A stretch of 64,000 nucleotides of DNA from Rhododendron vialii (GCF_030253575.1 NC_080559.1:30840501-30904500), one strand, 5' to 3'; shown: positions 24,143 through 35,499, counted from the stretch's first letter. Translations and numbers: made by a program. Notes: generated from the letters alone by a model not told the origin.

Positions 24143-27100
24143 CTTGTTTAACGAACCATCCAATGATCACCAAACTTATGAAATTATCTCACGTACTAAG
24201 AAATTGGGTAGGGACCAATTAAAAATTAATTCAATCACGACTTCAAAGCCACCATCCAAGTTTCATATTAAGTAATTCAAATCAACAATCAAAGTAAATT
24301 GCAATAAAATTAAACAACAATGACACGAGATATGCGTGGAAACTATTTATGGTTAACACATTCTAAGTATAAAATAAGAACTGTGCTACTGGTATAGACA
24401 AAAAAATTGTACCAATGGGTACAAACCCCTTTTTTGTCCCATTTTTGGTCTCAAAAAAATGATCGGAGTCGCTCATATTGTTTAAAATACTTTACTTATG
24501 GTCACTACAAAAAGTAAGCTTAATCCGGTATCGGTAAGAATATTTACGAAACATCTAAACTTTAATCTATTTCGTAAATATTCTTAATAATACCGGATTA
24601 ATCTTATATTTTTTTGTAGAGACCGTAAGCAAAGTATTTTAAACAAAATGAGCGACTCCGATCATTTTTTTGAAACCAAAAAGGGATTTCTACCCATTGG
24701 TACAAATTTTTTGTCTATACCAGTAGACTTTTTGATAAAATAATGGCCTAATCTATTAAGTTTTTTATAAATCAAAATGTTTAACAAGAAGACTAATAGT
24801 TAGGAATTGCCAACTTTTACATGAAATCACATCTAACTCCTCTTCTTGATTAGTCCCTCGTGCCCCTTATTGACTCCCAGGACTCATCGAGGCAAAACCA
24901 CCTCGACTTCCGCTCTAGAATGGCTCCGTTATCATCTGCCCATGGAGATTCATAGGCATGAATGAAATGGGAAGATTGGATGTAAAATAGAAAAATTGAA
25001 TCGAACACATACCGGATTGAGTTGATTTTCTGCGCCATCCACTCAATTTTTTGTTTTAAAATTATTAAACGACTCGAATTTTATTTGTCTACCGATTTTC
25101 GGTACCCTCAGTATGGGCACTGTCGGCACCTATAACAGTAGTCCTTAAATTAATGCGTCATAAAGTCTTGAAAATCCCGGGATTCTCTATAAGTGCGGAT
25201 CTCGTGCACAGTCAGGCCGGGTACAAAAATCAAGTTGAGAAAACAATTAAAAAATGTATCACATGGCTTGCGTCAACGCGGCATCGTCATCTGGTGGCAG
25301 ATATGACCGTTAAAACCGAGTAAAGTGTCGTAAGCGATGACGGTATTTGCAAGTGACATCCCTGACATCATCAATCGACACTGGTGATGCTAACAATGTC
25401 GTCATAGCGTGGAGTACAACTTCACCACTTGATACTGGAGTAGTACAAGGGATAACGTCGACTCTTCGTGACGTGGTGTACAACTTGTCCGGTGGATCCT
25501 TTACCAAGTACTCCTGCGTGGTCCCCGCACCCCGTGTGGGATAGGCTAAAATGGAAAAAATCCAACAAAATTTTTTTTTTTTGAGACATATGTCGTTCTT
25601 ATCGCATGCATCAGTTTCAAGTTCATTTAGCGAAAGTAACTTCTAGACAAACTTTTTAAGAAAATTCCTTCTTAAGTAGGGATGACAATTCACCCCGAGC
25701 CAGCCCCTGCCCGATCCCGAACGGGGCGGGGCGGGTTTTCATCAAATTTTCTGGTACTAGGACGGATTCAGGGGAAAATATTAAAATATCCGATCAGGAC
25801 GGGGTGGGTTTGGGTTGATGTTATACTGCCCTAAAATATTTTTCCATACAAAATTATATTTTTAATCTAATTCTTTATCATTAAACTTCAAAATATATAT
25901 TTATACCCCACTATTTTTCTCATTATTCTAAAAAACCTATTTTTTTCGTTATATTTCATCATTATAATAAGAGATAACACCTTATATATATAACAATTTT
26001 TTTCTTTTTTCCTTTAGTTTTGATTTTTTTTTTCTTATTTTTCACGGGACAGGTAAATCCAATCCCTAAACGGGACGGGAATGGGGACACCCACGAATAA
26101 CCCAAGCGGGATTGGGGTATTCCAAAACTCGCCCCGCCCCGTTGCCATTCCTATCCCAATCCCTAAGCCACCTTTGGCAAAAATTTTGGCTGTTTTTCCT
26201 TGATTGTTACAATCGGATCAAAATTTTCACATCCTATCATCTTTCTAGATCGAAATAATAAAAAAAAGTATATATTGTATTATTGTTGTTATGGAAAAGG
26301 GTAACAATTTACGGAATTGAAAACGAACATTACACGTTATCACTCTTTTCCTGAAAGTCTTGGTACATGCGGTGACCGTCCTGCATGCCTATTGCGGCCC
26401 CACAAAAATACCTAAATTATTTATACCTTTTAAAATAATATTTTATGGAGCCTGTAAAAAATTAATAATATTTTATGAGATCCTGTAAAAAATTAGTTCT
26501 AACAAATATCAGTAGATATGTTTTTTGAATTCGTATGGTCTAAACTACAAAATACGAATTAAAAAAATATACTTACCAATATCCGTTGTAATTGATTTTT
26601 TACAGGATTTCATAAATATTATTTTAAAATTTATGGTTATATTTTGGTATTTTTGTATGGCCCGAAGGCCCTCACTACACGTGCGGTGGTTATAATGCTT
26701 CTGCTTTTTTTTATTTTATATATTTTAGAATGCATCCAGTACACTTTTTACTTTAGTCAGCTGTCATTCCGCCAATGGACTTATAATTCAGTGACACTTA
26801 TTTTTTTTTTTAAATAGAAGGTGATGGTTCAATTCTCGCCAGGAGTGCGAGTACTTGGGGTGATAATTGATGTCCTTTGGAATTACTCCACCTGCTTGCC
26901 TCTTGATGGTTCCCCTTTAGAGGTAGATTAAACATCTATTGAGTGAGGAAATAAAAAATAAAAGCAAACTTTCGTTGTACTACATTTTGGGTAGTACACA
27001 CTTGTTGTCTCTTCATAATTTAATTGAGTGCCGTGCCAACACACACTCACACATTTTTTTTTATTGAAAAAAAGTAGTAGTACTCCTTTTCCGCCGCAAA

Positions 27101-27594
27101 ATATTTCTTAAAGCAACTTTCAAGCCAAACACCAAGACAGACAAATTTTGCCGCTAAAAATATAGTAACCACTCCTTTTTGTATCTAAATCTCACCCACG
27201 ATCTAACCTATGACGTTGACGTGGCGGGTGGATCTCACGTCACGTCAGCAATAATTCAAAATTTAAATAAAAAAAAATGTGGAAATCTTTTTTCCTCAAG
27301 TCTGGTTCTTTTACAGAGAGAGAGGGGGGAAGGAGGTCGACCAATCCCAACTCCGGCAACCAACCTTCGCCCATCAGGCCATCACCCTTACATCCACAAC
27401 ATCGCCGCCGCCCGTCACCACTACCACATCCACCGTCGGTCCACCCACCTCCTCGATATCCTTCAACCTCTGTTGCTGCCTCCACCAAAACCCTAACGAC
27501 CCCCACACAACCCCCACACCTCCTCAATCAAGAAACCCTCCCTCTGCTGCCGTCGTCGGCCTCAACCGCCACCGTCAACTCTTACCTAACAACA

Positions 27595-27625
<31 letters not shown>

Positions 27626-30600
27626 ACTTGGAGGTGGATTGTCGTCAGTTGTGATGTGTCGATTTTGCCAAAGGGTTGGTTGCCGGAGGAGAATCCGGTG
27701 GTGGTGTGAGTTGCCGGTGGTGGTGAGTGTAAAAGTTCTCTGGGTAATGAGAACTTCAGCTTTGTTTTTTAGTATTTCTTTCTGTTTTCGGCTGTTGTTG
27801 ACGAGATATGGAACCTACCTAGCACGTTAGCGTCATGGGTTTGGTCGTTGGTGGGATTCGTGATCCCTAGATTTATTGCTTTCCGAAATGTTGATTGAGA
27901 GAGAGAGAGATAAGTGGCCGGTGCCATGAGTGGAGTGGAGTATTTTATTTTGATTTGGTTTTGAAAGTGTTTGCTTCGCTGGTCTTAAATGTCGGCAGAA
28001 TAAAGGGCCACCGAAGCAAAGGATTAGTGAATCGTGACGTGACGTCTGTGTTCTTTTTTTCGAGAGAAGTCATTCAAATCAAAGATTTTCATTTTCATCA
28101 ACATCGATTGGATGACGTGGGTGGCGACGTCCGTTTCTTGATTCTTCTAATTTTCGTTGGAAATCTACATGGAAAAAATGTGATAAAAAATTAGTATTCA
28201 ACTAATATAACTTGGATATGAATTTGGCTTCCATAAACAATTACGCATTAAAATTTCATTTCGTTAAGATTTTTATTTATTTTTTATTTTACGAGATAAA
28301 GTCATTTTCTTACAGTATCACCTTTAATTGAATCTACATAGGGTAATTTTTTTTATTCTAAATGTTGTTTATAGAGAATTCAATTTGAATCTACATGGGG
28401 CAATTATCATGTTTCTATTTGTATAAAACATAAAAATTTGATAGAGACCTGCACTGCTCCGAATAGAACGACAATAAGGTGGGAGAATGATCTATATTGA
28501 TAACTATATAGCGGAACAGAGCCTTAATATACTAGTAGTATTCAACTTGTGGGGTGGTGGTTTTTTGAAGTAGCTTGATGGATAGATCCAATCGATCGTA
28601 ATCCTCTCCTAAGTTGACCTACAAACGGAAAAATCATTAGGCTCAGTTTGGATGACTGGAATCTTTAGTAAAAATAGGAATGTGATTACTAATAATCAAT
28701 TTTCTAGGAATTGTATTCAGTAGGAATAAGAATATGATTACTAGGAGGCTTAGTTTTTTTTTTTTTTCACGGACTAGAAGGCTCTGTTTGGATGACCAAA
28801 ATCTTTAGTAAGAACAGAAATGTGATTACTAGGAATCAAATTCTTAAGAATTTTATTAAGTGGGAATAGGAATATGATTACAAGAAATGAAATTCCTAAG
28901 AATACAATACCTGAAGTAATTTCATTCCAGTATTTGGATTAATTCAATAATCTTATGCATGTATAAATTATTTTGGAAATTTATCAAAGTCAATATCTCT
29001 TTTTTTTTTAATTGATTGGGCAAGAAATCTAAGATTCGTATGAGGTAAGGGAGAGATTAGATTCCTACTCAATCTGGTAATGTGATTCCTGGTCGGATGT
29101 GTCGTCAGGAATCACAATTCTATTCCTGTCTCTCCCAAACAAGGAAATCCTGGGAGTGTAGCATCACATTCCCATTATTGTTCCTTCAAAACGTCGAAAT
29201 CATGAAAGTATGATGTCACATTTCCATTCCTTCTCAAAATTCTTATCATCCCAACTGAGCCTTAGTTCTACACTTCTACTTGGCTTCAGTTAGCCGGACG
29301 GACAACTGCTTCGATTCGCGACGATGCTTGGCAGACGCGTGGTCGGACCCGGGTGTTAAGAGCGTGACACCATAACATGCGTACCATCAACTGACTTATT
29401 GGCCCAATCTCGGTGCACATGCCAATCCGGGTCCGACCCACCCCACAACTATTGTTGAAAAACAAAAATAGGAGTACCATTGAGTATTGACTTTATAAAC
29501 TTCCAACTGGGGACCGGTCTGGTCGGATCTCCCTAGGGAACATCGATTGTATTACTCCCCGTACCAGCTAAAGACCGGTCTAGTTGATATCCCTCGGGAC
29601 CATCAAATTTTGCTGAACGCATTCTTTTGTAGCAAAGAGTCTCCATCGGTGATGTATTTCTTGTGAATCCTCTCCGGTCCAAATTTTAGATGGGAGCCGG
29701 CTGTCGTCGAAATTTTGACCGTTTAATGCTGCAATTAATAGTTTGGATCTGCTTAGAAACTTTCCGCACGAAGAATTGAATTCTTCTCGCGAGGAGTTTT
29801 GCGAGAAAATCTGAACCATTAATTTTTCCGACGTGCGACCCAGATTAGGACTGTTTCTTCCGGTTCAAATATTTAATCAGTTGAGTATGAGAAACGAACT
29901 AATGCTAATCCAAACCTCTTTCTTTATTCGTCCGGGAGTGACGTACCTAAGAGGATAATAAATTAATAATCCCACACCAAGTGTACTACCCACGGCCACT
30001 TGGCCACGATAATAACATAATGTTTACTATAAGAATTTTCTTTTGGTACTTCAGAATATTCTTTTTTTATTTTATTTTATTTTAGGAGAAGCAAGAAATA
30101 CTTCAGAATATTCTGTTTATAAATTTATTGAGTGAGTCTACAAACCATGAAATCAGGATCCAATCCATGACCACTAACGTGGCGGGATGGACCCACATCA
30201 ACAGCTGAAAAAAAAAAAACAAAAAAACCAAAAAACCAAATTTGGTTCTCTCTCCTCCCTCTTCACCTACTCCCATGGACGCTCCCCACCTTCCCTCAGA
30301 CCCCCTCCACTCGCCCACCCATAACCCACTGGTCTCACTCCCACCCGCCCCCGCCGCTGCCGGCGATTCCACCCAAACGATCTCCTGCAAAAGAAAAATA
30401 AATTTCATAAAAGTTGCAAAAAATTTGAGTTTGGAACACCCACCAAACAATTTCAGAAATATAAATTACATGATCTATGGAGGGGACTGGAATTGGAAGG
30501 CAGGAATTTGAGTTTGGGTGGAATCGGTGGCGGCGACGGCTGGTGGGAGTGGAGGCGTGGCGGCAGCAGTAGAGGTAGGAGGAGAGGATGGGGTGGACCG

Positions 30601-33600
30601 ACACAGGTGATGGGCGGAGGGCCGGAGGGTTGGTCGCCGGAGGTGAATCCAGTGGTGGTGGTGGGAGTTGCCTGTGGCGATGGGTGTTGATTTCTCTTCC
30701 TCCCTCCCTCCCTCCCTCCATGAACCAGAGATGGGGTTGGGAGAAATTGATTTTTCATTTTTTTTTTTAATTTTGGATTTTCAGTGGTAGACGTTGGTAG
30801 TAGTGGGAGTCGCCGGTGGTGGTGGCCCTGGTGGGTCGACCTTCTTCTATCTCTGGTGCCAGGGAAGTCTCTCTGCAAAACAGAACCAGATCAGGGAAAG
30901 AAAAAAATTCAATTTTTTTCTTTATAAGTTTGGGCTGTTGCTGACGTAGCATGGGACCCACCCACCACGTCAGCATCATGGATTGGGTCGTGGGTGGGAT
31001 TCATGATCTCTAGACTTTTCGAAATCTATTATCGTAACCCTGTGAAATATATTTAAAAAATTGAGCCGAAAGATCCATTAATTGAGTACAGCCATTGAAA
31101 TGATATCATGTCGGACCACCTAGCGTAAACGTACACACAAGCGGTTCTTTTAGACCGGTCCCGCATTAGAAGATTTATTTTGTGCCGTATGTGAAATGTT
31201 ACTTTCCCGTCCCAATTTAATTATTCTTTTTAGAGTTCGTCTCACTTTTCAATTAATTGTATCGTGTAACTTATAATATTTTATATGATTTCAAAAATAT
31301 TGTATTATAAAATTAATCGAGATCTATTAAACAAAATTCATATTCAATATGAAATTCTTTGCGGATTTAAAGATCGGTCTTGCTATTGTCAGCCCACTGG
31401 GCTGACGATAAGTATACTAAAAGACAAGGAAAACACGTATTTTTGTGTACTTTTTATACCTTTAATACACATTCACACACTCGCTATTGTCAGCACATTG
31501 GGCTGATTTTAAAATTTTCCTTTGAAGATATAACTACTTTTTTAACTGGTTAAAATAAAACAAGAAACAATTAAATTGGGATGGAAGAAGTAATTTTTTG
31601 GAACCGACAACTGGTCACTGTCTAGTTTGGATTTTTGTGGGCCAGAGAAACAATGATCGAAACCATTCATGTTATAGAGCTCATTAAGAACTTCAACCTC
31701 ATCATAAATCATATTTATCGGATATTGTTTGATACTCGGTCATATATTATCGGATACTGTATGATACCCTTTAAGTAATAACTTTACATGTTGGAATTTC
31801 TAATACGAAACTAAATACTCCCTCCGTTCCCATTTTTTTGGTCCCTCATTCTATCCGGATAGAAAATTGATTATAATTTTAGATTGGTAATACTGTTTAT
31901 ATGCAATACGGATCTTGTTTGTTTAACATCAGTAATTCAACTCTTGAAGGCCTCACACTTAGATTTGTCTTAGAGCATCTCCAATTTAATACTCTATTTT
32001 ATTTATAAAGCGATTTTAGAGGAGATCCTCCATATTTTCTCCCATCCTCTAAATATGGAGGATCAAAATTCCATCCTCTCAAATAGAGGAGGCTTGAAAG
32101 GATGGATTGAAGGAGTTTAATACTCTCAAATGGAGAAATAGAACATGAGTTGGAGATGTTCTTAGGCCTCAAAAGAGGTTGGGCCGCGCCTGGCAATTGA
32201 AAGGGAAAATGGTATCTGTACACCACCTAGCGTACACGTAAAGAGCCTAGGCCCAGTTTTTGGGCTGTCCATGTTGGTTTTTCATAGTGCTGTGCAACTA
32301 GGCCCAGTTCTTTCTGCCGACCAGCCTGCTCACGACTAATCAAATTGTATGTAAAACAAACCACAGTTCTAGATCTCCACTTGTGTTTGACTCGCTAAGA
32401 ATTCTTTTGACACTCACTCGTTAAATGACATCACAACACGCTCGCCAAAGACTGCATCGAGATCGAGGAATATACAACGGAGCGTTTCTGCTAAGCTAAA
32501 AGTTATGAACTACTCCTTGTAATACTACTTTGTAGTTAAAATGAGAAGGACGAGATGAAAAAAGTTTGAAGAATGGATGTGGAAATAAATTTTAGTGCAG
32601 GAGAAACAACCTTACTTTTGATAATATATTATAGACGAGAAAGATAGCGGAAATGGGACTAGACACGAAGTGGGTACAAACACGAAGTAGGTTAGGATCA
32701 AAGAGAGAGAGAAAGAATACAAGGGAAGATATTATAAAACACATGGATACTTGTATTAACTGACTTGCCCCTTTACAACAGGGAAGGGACCTCCTTTTAG
32801 AGGCATCAAAGGGTCCCTTGCTTACATCATAGAACAGTATGTACGTACAACCATAATTAGTTTACATTATTACAAGTTACTATTACTAGTCCACATACGT
32901 AGACTTTTTCTACCTATTATCTGCAACACTTAATACTCCTGACAAACTACTTTTACATTTATGGACAATTCAATTGTATACCCCAATTATTCACCTTCTC
33001 TGGAAAAGAGGATAACACTTCCATACGTTATATTATACCACACAAAAGAGACAGTTGGTATAAGCACGTGATTGTCACTGTGGATCATCTGAGCTACTTT
33101 CTTCATCTCTGTCAGTCAAGTGATACTGGGTCAAAAGATAGCGAATATTTTGGCGTCATTATTCCGGATAAGTATCATTGAATTTCCAGTTTGCAGTTTC
33201 ATAATGGAGGAGAGATGAGGGAACTTCTGCAGGTGTCAATCCATTGAGTGAACACAGTGTTTGAGTCATAAGTGATGTAGGAATTGGTTTTGCCGAAATA
33301 GCATGATGAAAATAGAATGATTTTGGTACAGTAGCAAGCCTGCCTACAAATGATTTTAGCAAATGATGTTTTGACCTCAACAATTGGAGTTCCTCTATCC
33401 CTATTCTAATGCTATTTTCTATCATGATGTTTTAACAGGGACACTGTGAGTGATTATTGCAAGCAAGTTAGGGAACTTGGGTTCAGATTGCAGGAGCTCA
33501 TAGCAGAGAGCTTAGGCCTGGAGAAAGACCACATCAAAGATGTGTTGGGTGAGCAAGGACAACATATGGCCGTCAACTACTACCCACCGTGCCCGCAACC

Positions 33601-34181
33601 GGAGCTGACCTACGGGCTGCCAGGCCACACCGACCCGAATGCCCTCACCATTCTCCTGCAGGACCTTCAAGTCTCAGGCCTTCAAGTCCTCAGGGATGGG
33701 ATGTGGATGGCTGTCAAACCCCACCCGAAAGCGTTTGTCGTTAACATCGGCGATCAATTACAGGTGACCTCTTCTTTAAAACCTTCCTGCACATAATACA
33801 GTTAAACAATGGAAAAGGAATTTGTAGAGTCCATTCCTGTGTTTTTTGAAAAACAGATTATACTCTTCCTCCTCTTTTTTTTTTTTTTTGGTTTTTTCAC
33901 CTTCAAAAAAGGGTTTATATAGAAGTGAGTGATTGTAGGCTCTGAGTAACGGAAGATACAAAAGTGTGTGGCACAGAGCCATTGTCAACGCCGATAAACC
34001 GAGGATGTCCATTGCCTCTTTCCTTTGTCCCTCCAACGAAGCCTTGATAAGCCCTCCGGCGAAGCTCACAGAGGATGGAACTGGAGCCGTTTACAAGAGC
34101 TTCACCTATGCGGAGTATTACAAGAAGTTTTGGAGTAGGAATCTGGATCAAGAACATTGTTTGGAACTTTTCAAGAATTAA
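19985..34181 (+). CDS. DMR6-like (DLO): DMR6-like 2-oxoglutarate/Fe(II)-dependent oxygenase, 4 exons, 337 aa
   Basis: Exons: 19985-20182, 20338-20585, 33439-33763, 33939-34181; all introns are GT..AG and phases join cleanly. The product has an N-terminal DIOX_N region (residues about 37-147, with VPIIDLG and FFQVINHG) and a C-terminal Fe(II)/2OG domain (about 185-300). Visible are NYYPPCP, the metal ligands in HTDPNALT (His, Asp) and VWHRAIV (second His), and PRMSIASF, the RxS that binds 2-oxoglutarate. The ending FTYAEYYKKFWSRNLDQEHC is characteristic of DMR6 and its DLO paralogues. Known family members hydroxylate salicylic acid (S5H/S3H type) and act as negative regulators of immunity, cytosolic or nuclear. 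Length fits the family (about 337-349 aa). The gene looks intact; intron 2 is extremely long. A flavone synthase I-type activity is an alternative within this clade. Confidence 0.93.
20592..20652 (+). repeat. Poly(C) tract running into (CT)n, beside a splice donor
   Basis: Only about six bases after the intron 2 donor there is a C-run of about 30 bases broken by one A, then about 14 CT units. The complementary strand is a long G-run. Such tracts are polymorphic and error-prone in assemblies. Confidence 0.9.
21922..22336. mobile_element. Near-perfect palindromic MITE, 415 bp, Mutator-like 9-bp target duplication
   Basis: The two arms, 21922-22128 and 22129-22336, are almost exact inverted copies meeting at TATTCCGCGGAATA with no loop. 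The flanks carry TTAGATCAA at 21913-21921 and 22337-22345, a 9-bp duplication as expected for Mutator-like insertions. Arms include GGTACCGACGGGGTCGGTACC and GGACGGCTCGGATCGGCC. Any transcript through it would fold into a hairpin of about 200 bp. The superfamily call depends on the duplication length alone. Confidence 0.85.
22527..22558 (+). repeat. (TC)n microsatellite
   Basis: About 15 CT units. Related CT-rich runs are at 22467-22484 and 23016-23044. Open frames here are products of the repeat. Confidence 0.9.
23834..24140. mobile_element. 235-bp MITE embedded in a (TA)n microsatellite
   Basis: The element proper (23869-24103) has inverted ends GGGACGGTTC and GAACCGTCCC and imperfect internal pairing (AACGGTTCGGATCA with its mirror). 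It is bordered on the left by a TA-run of about 34 bases and on the right by one of similar size. This is the arrangement described for rice Micron-type elements, which insert into (TA)n; that family link is inference. Confidence 0.7.
24387..24725. mobile_element. Inverted-repeat MITE, about 340 bp
   Basis: TACTGGTATAGACAAAAAA at the left mirrors TTTTTTGTCTATACCAGTA at the right, with long imperfect arms that also include ATGATCGGAGTCGCTCAT. The centre repeats GAATATTTACGAAA as a mirror. No target duplication was recognised. Confidence 0.8.
25677..26153. mobile_element. hAT-like MITE with GC-rich ends, about 480 bp
   Basis: The left end TAGGGATGACAA and inverted right end TAGGAATGGCAA, each followed by GGGGCGGGGCGGG-like sequence, fit a widespread class of plant hAT-derived elements. 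The interior is AT-rich. The expected 8-bp duplication is not visible. Confidence 0.6.
26390..26670. mobile_element. Inverted-repeat MITE, about 280 bp
   Basis: GCGGCCCCACAAAAATACC at the left pairs with GGTATTTTTGTATGGCCC at the right. Internal ATCCTGTAAAAAATTA and TTTTTTACAGGATTTCA also mirror each other. Exact ends are uncertain. Confidence 0.6.
27181..27876. mobile_element. Non-autonomous element with GC-rich core, copy 1
   Basis: The ends are imperfect inverted copies: a left arm with ATCTCACCCACGATCTAACC then GACGTTGACGTGGCGGGTGG, and a right arm with TTGGTCGTTGGTGGGATTCG. A second copy lies at 30134-31016. The core (about 27300-27720) is a C-rich, Pro/Ser/Thr-coding-like segment with GAGA tracts. 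Its 183-codon open frame (27279-27830) has no recognisable domain. It could be a captured 5' gene end. Confidence 0.55.
28640..29261. mobile_element. PIF/Harbinger-type MITE, 622 bp, TTA target duplication
   Basis: GGCTCAGTTTGGATGA at the left and TCATCCCAACTGAGCC at the right are inverted copies, flanked by TTA (28637-28639, 29262-29264). The first about 120 bp are partly repeated in direct orientation from about 28780 (GGCTCTGTTTGGATGACC), indicating an internal duplication of the 5' end. Confidence 0.8.
30134..31016. mobile_element. Non-autonomous element with GC-rich core, copy 2
   Basis: The right arm (CACGTCAGCATCATGGATTG then GTGGGTGGGATTCATGATCT) mirrors the left arm (GGATCCAATCCATGACC, AACGTGGCGGGATGG). 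The core contains GGAGGTGAATCCAGTGGTGG, close to a core segment of copy 1 at about 27687. Open frames on both strands are long but low-complexity and are not called as genes. Confidence 0.55.
31202..31590. mobile_element. Stowaway-type MITE, about 390 bp, TA target duplication
   Basis: CTTTCCCGTCCCAATTTAATT at the left pairs with AATTAAATTGGGATGG at the right, flanked by TA on both sides. The interior has two direct copies of GCTATTGTCAGC(C/A)CA(C/T)TGGGCTGA at about 31382 and 31482, suggesting a second small insertion. Confidence 0.65.
31973..32161. mobile_element. PIF/Harbinger-type MITE, 189 bp, TTA target duplication
   Basis: GAGCATCTCCAATTTAATAC at the left mirrors GAGTTGGAGATGTTC at the right, with TTA at 31970-31972 and 32162-32164. 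It is a compact member of the family also cut by the left window edge. Confidence 0.75.
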
Positions 34182-34184
34182 TAA

Positions 34185-34401
34185 GAGAATAAATTCTTTA
34201 CACTACCGTTGTAAACATTTGTTTTCTCCAAATCAATTATATTGCGCCACGTCGCCATGTTTTCTTGATTGGGACGCCACTGTTTTGTATTGCAACTGCA
34301 AAACAGTGGCGTCCCAATCAATAAAACATGGCGACGTAGTGCAATATAATTGATTTGGAAGAAACAATTTTTTACAACGGCGGTGTAAAGAATTTATTCT
34401 C
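34185..34401. mobile_element. 217-bp hairpin MITE abutting the DMR6-like stop codon
   Basis: Inverted ends GAGAATAAATTCTTTACAC and GTGTAAAGAATTTATTCTC are perfect. The centre pairs as TGGGACGCCACTGTTTTG with its mirror around a short loop, so the whole element folds on itself. The flanks carry AATTAATAA at 34176-34184 and 34402-34410, a 9-bp duplication (Mutator-like). The left copy contains the last Asn codon and the TAA stop of the DMR6-like gene. If the gene's polyadenylation site lies beyond it, the hairpin is part of the 3' untranslated region. Confidence 0.88.
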
Positions 34402-34449
34402 AATTAATAAAGGTGTTGTAGCTGTCCGATTCATGAAACCGCCCTCATG

Positions 34450-34684
34450 CTCCCTCTGTTCTATATTGTCGGCCTACTGCGGAAAGACATGCAATTTTCG
34501 GTTAAAAAAATAAAGAATTTCCGTGCATAATTTTAAAGTTTTTCGATACCAAATTAAAGAAACTAATTGAGTATTTAATTTGATGTCGAGAAATTTATAA
34601 TATTATGTGCGGAAGTAGCACGTTTTTTTACCCTTAAATTGCACGTTTTTTTAGTGGTAGACCGACAATATGGACCGGAGGGAG
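34450..34684. mobile_element. Stowaway-like MITE, about 235 bp
   Basis: CTCCCTCTGTTCTATATTGTC at the left mirrors GACAATATGGACCGGAGGGAG at the right. The right flank is TA, the left is TG, so the target duplication is imperfect or the left border is off by a base or two. Confidence 0.65.
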
Positions 34685-34842
34685 TAGTGAACATGAAGCG
34701 TATTAGTCTCATGTTCGGATCCAGGGGTGCTGTAGTGCACCCACGTGTAGTGCATGTGTAGGACAGCACATAACCGTCGATCTCATCAATCAACGGTTCA
34801 GATCAAAAATCAATCAACGGTTCTCATCCAAACTCATGCTGG

Positions 34843-34959
34843 ATGGGATTTGCTTTTGTTTTCTTTGTGTTGGGTTGATCTTTTTTGTTCCCCAACTTTT
34901 TTTCTCGATGTACCCTTTCGAGCTCTAATAAAATTTCCTTTGCCGAGCAAAAAAAAAAA
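34843..34959 (+). mobile_element. 5'-truncated LINE tail inside an older inverted-repeat element
   Basis: The stretch ends TAATAAAATTTCCTTTGCCG plus AGC and a run of A, the usual 3' end of plant L1-type LINEs. It sits within a larger inverted-repeat element whose arms (AACCGTCGATCTC near 34772 and GATCGACGGCTC near 35016) pair. A short direct repeat TCAATCAACGGTTC precedes it. Only about 115 bp of LINE remain. Confidence 0.5.
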
Positions 34960-35466
34960 TTATAACCGGTAAACAAGTCATAATTAAAAATTATATCTCA
35001 TCTATTCATTGTCAAGATCGACGGCTCATGTGCGCCCTCCAGGACCATGTACTATAGAATTTCCCAATCCCTCGTGTGTCTTGTCTATGTTTTACATGCG
35101 GTGGATTGAAAGTTGATTCAAAATAATGTAATAAATATGATGTAAAGAAACTATACATTCCATTGTTGTAATTTATGGCTTGATCATGCATGTATCATGT
35201 ATTGGTTGTAATTTATGGCTTGATATATGATTAAATCGGTTGATGATTGAAATGACTTTTGCTTTGGTTGTTCACATATGAATTAAAAACTTTTGGCCAG
35301 TACGTAACTGGACTTTTTTGAGAGGAATTTGAAAAGCTGAAGAGGATGATATATTTTCGAAGAGACGGGCTTGGAAGTTGGAAGACCTGGTTCATCGAAT
35401 TCAGAGAGCACAACTTTCTGGGTTTCTGACTGCAAATCTAATTGATTTCATAAATCCAATCGACCC

Positions 35467-35470
<4 letters not shown>

Positions 35471-35499
<29 letters not shown>
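35471..35499 (+). repeat. (GA)n tract in the 5' leader of the first RIN13-like gene
   Basis: About 14 GA units end seven bases before the ATG. The second paralogue has the same arrangement at 44705-44743. GA tracts in 5' leaders are targets of plant BPC/GAGA-binding proteins; that role here is inference. Confidence 0.85.

Larger units (their letters stand above)
20586..33438 (+). other. Giant intron 2 (12,853 bp) of the DMR6-like gene
   Basis: It begins GTAAG at 20586 and ends with TTTTAACAG before exon 3. It interrupts a Lys codon (two bases in exon 2, one in exon 3). It holds at least nine MITEs of Mutator-, hAT-, PIF- and Stowaway-like types, a poly(C)/(CT) tract, two GC-rich repeat elements and stretches with nothing recognisable (for example 22620-23830 and 32240-33430). 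No second gene inside the intron was supported. Confidence 0.8.

Noticed and set aside
25310-25544. Open frames on both strands of the same segment
   Set aside because: Symmetric open reading on both strands with no known domain is typical of chance in GC-richer sequence.
27279-27830. 183-codon open frame on the + strand
   Set aside because: Pro/Thr/Ser- and Arg-rich low-complexity reading inside a repeat element that has a second copy 3 kb away without the same frame.
30335-30878. Overlapping long open frames on the - strand
   Set aside because: Simple GGTGG / CCACC-rich sequence inside the second copy of the same element; open on both strands.
31378-31510. Separate MITE within the Stowaway element
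   Set aside because: The two TTGTCAGC...GGGCTGA motifs are in direct, not inverted, orientation and borders could not be set, so no separate element was called.
33159-33425. 88-codon - strand open frame just before exon 3 of the DMR6-like gene
   Set aside because: It lies in the intron and no family is recognised. A + strand exon was also considered, but the DMR6 alignment is already complete without it.
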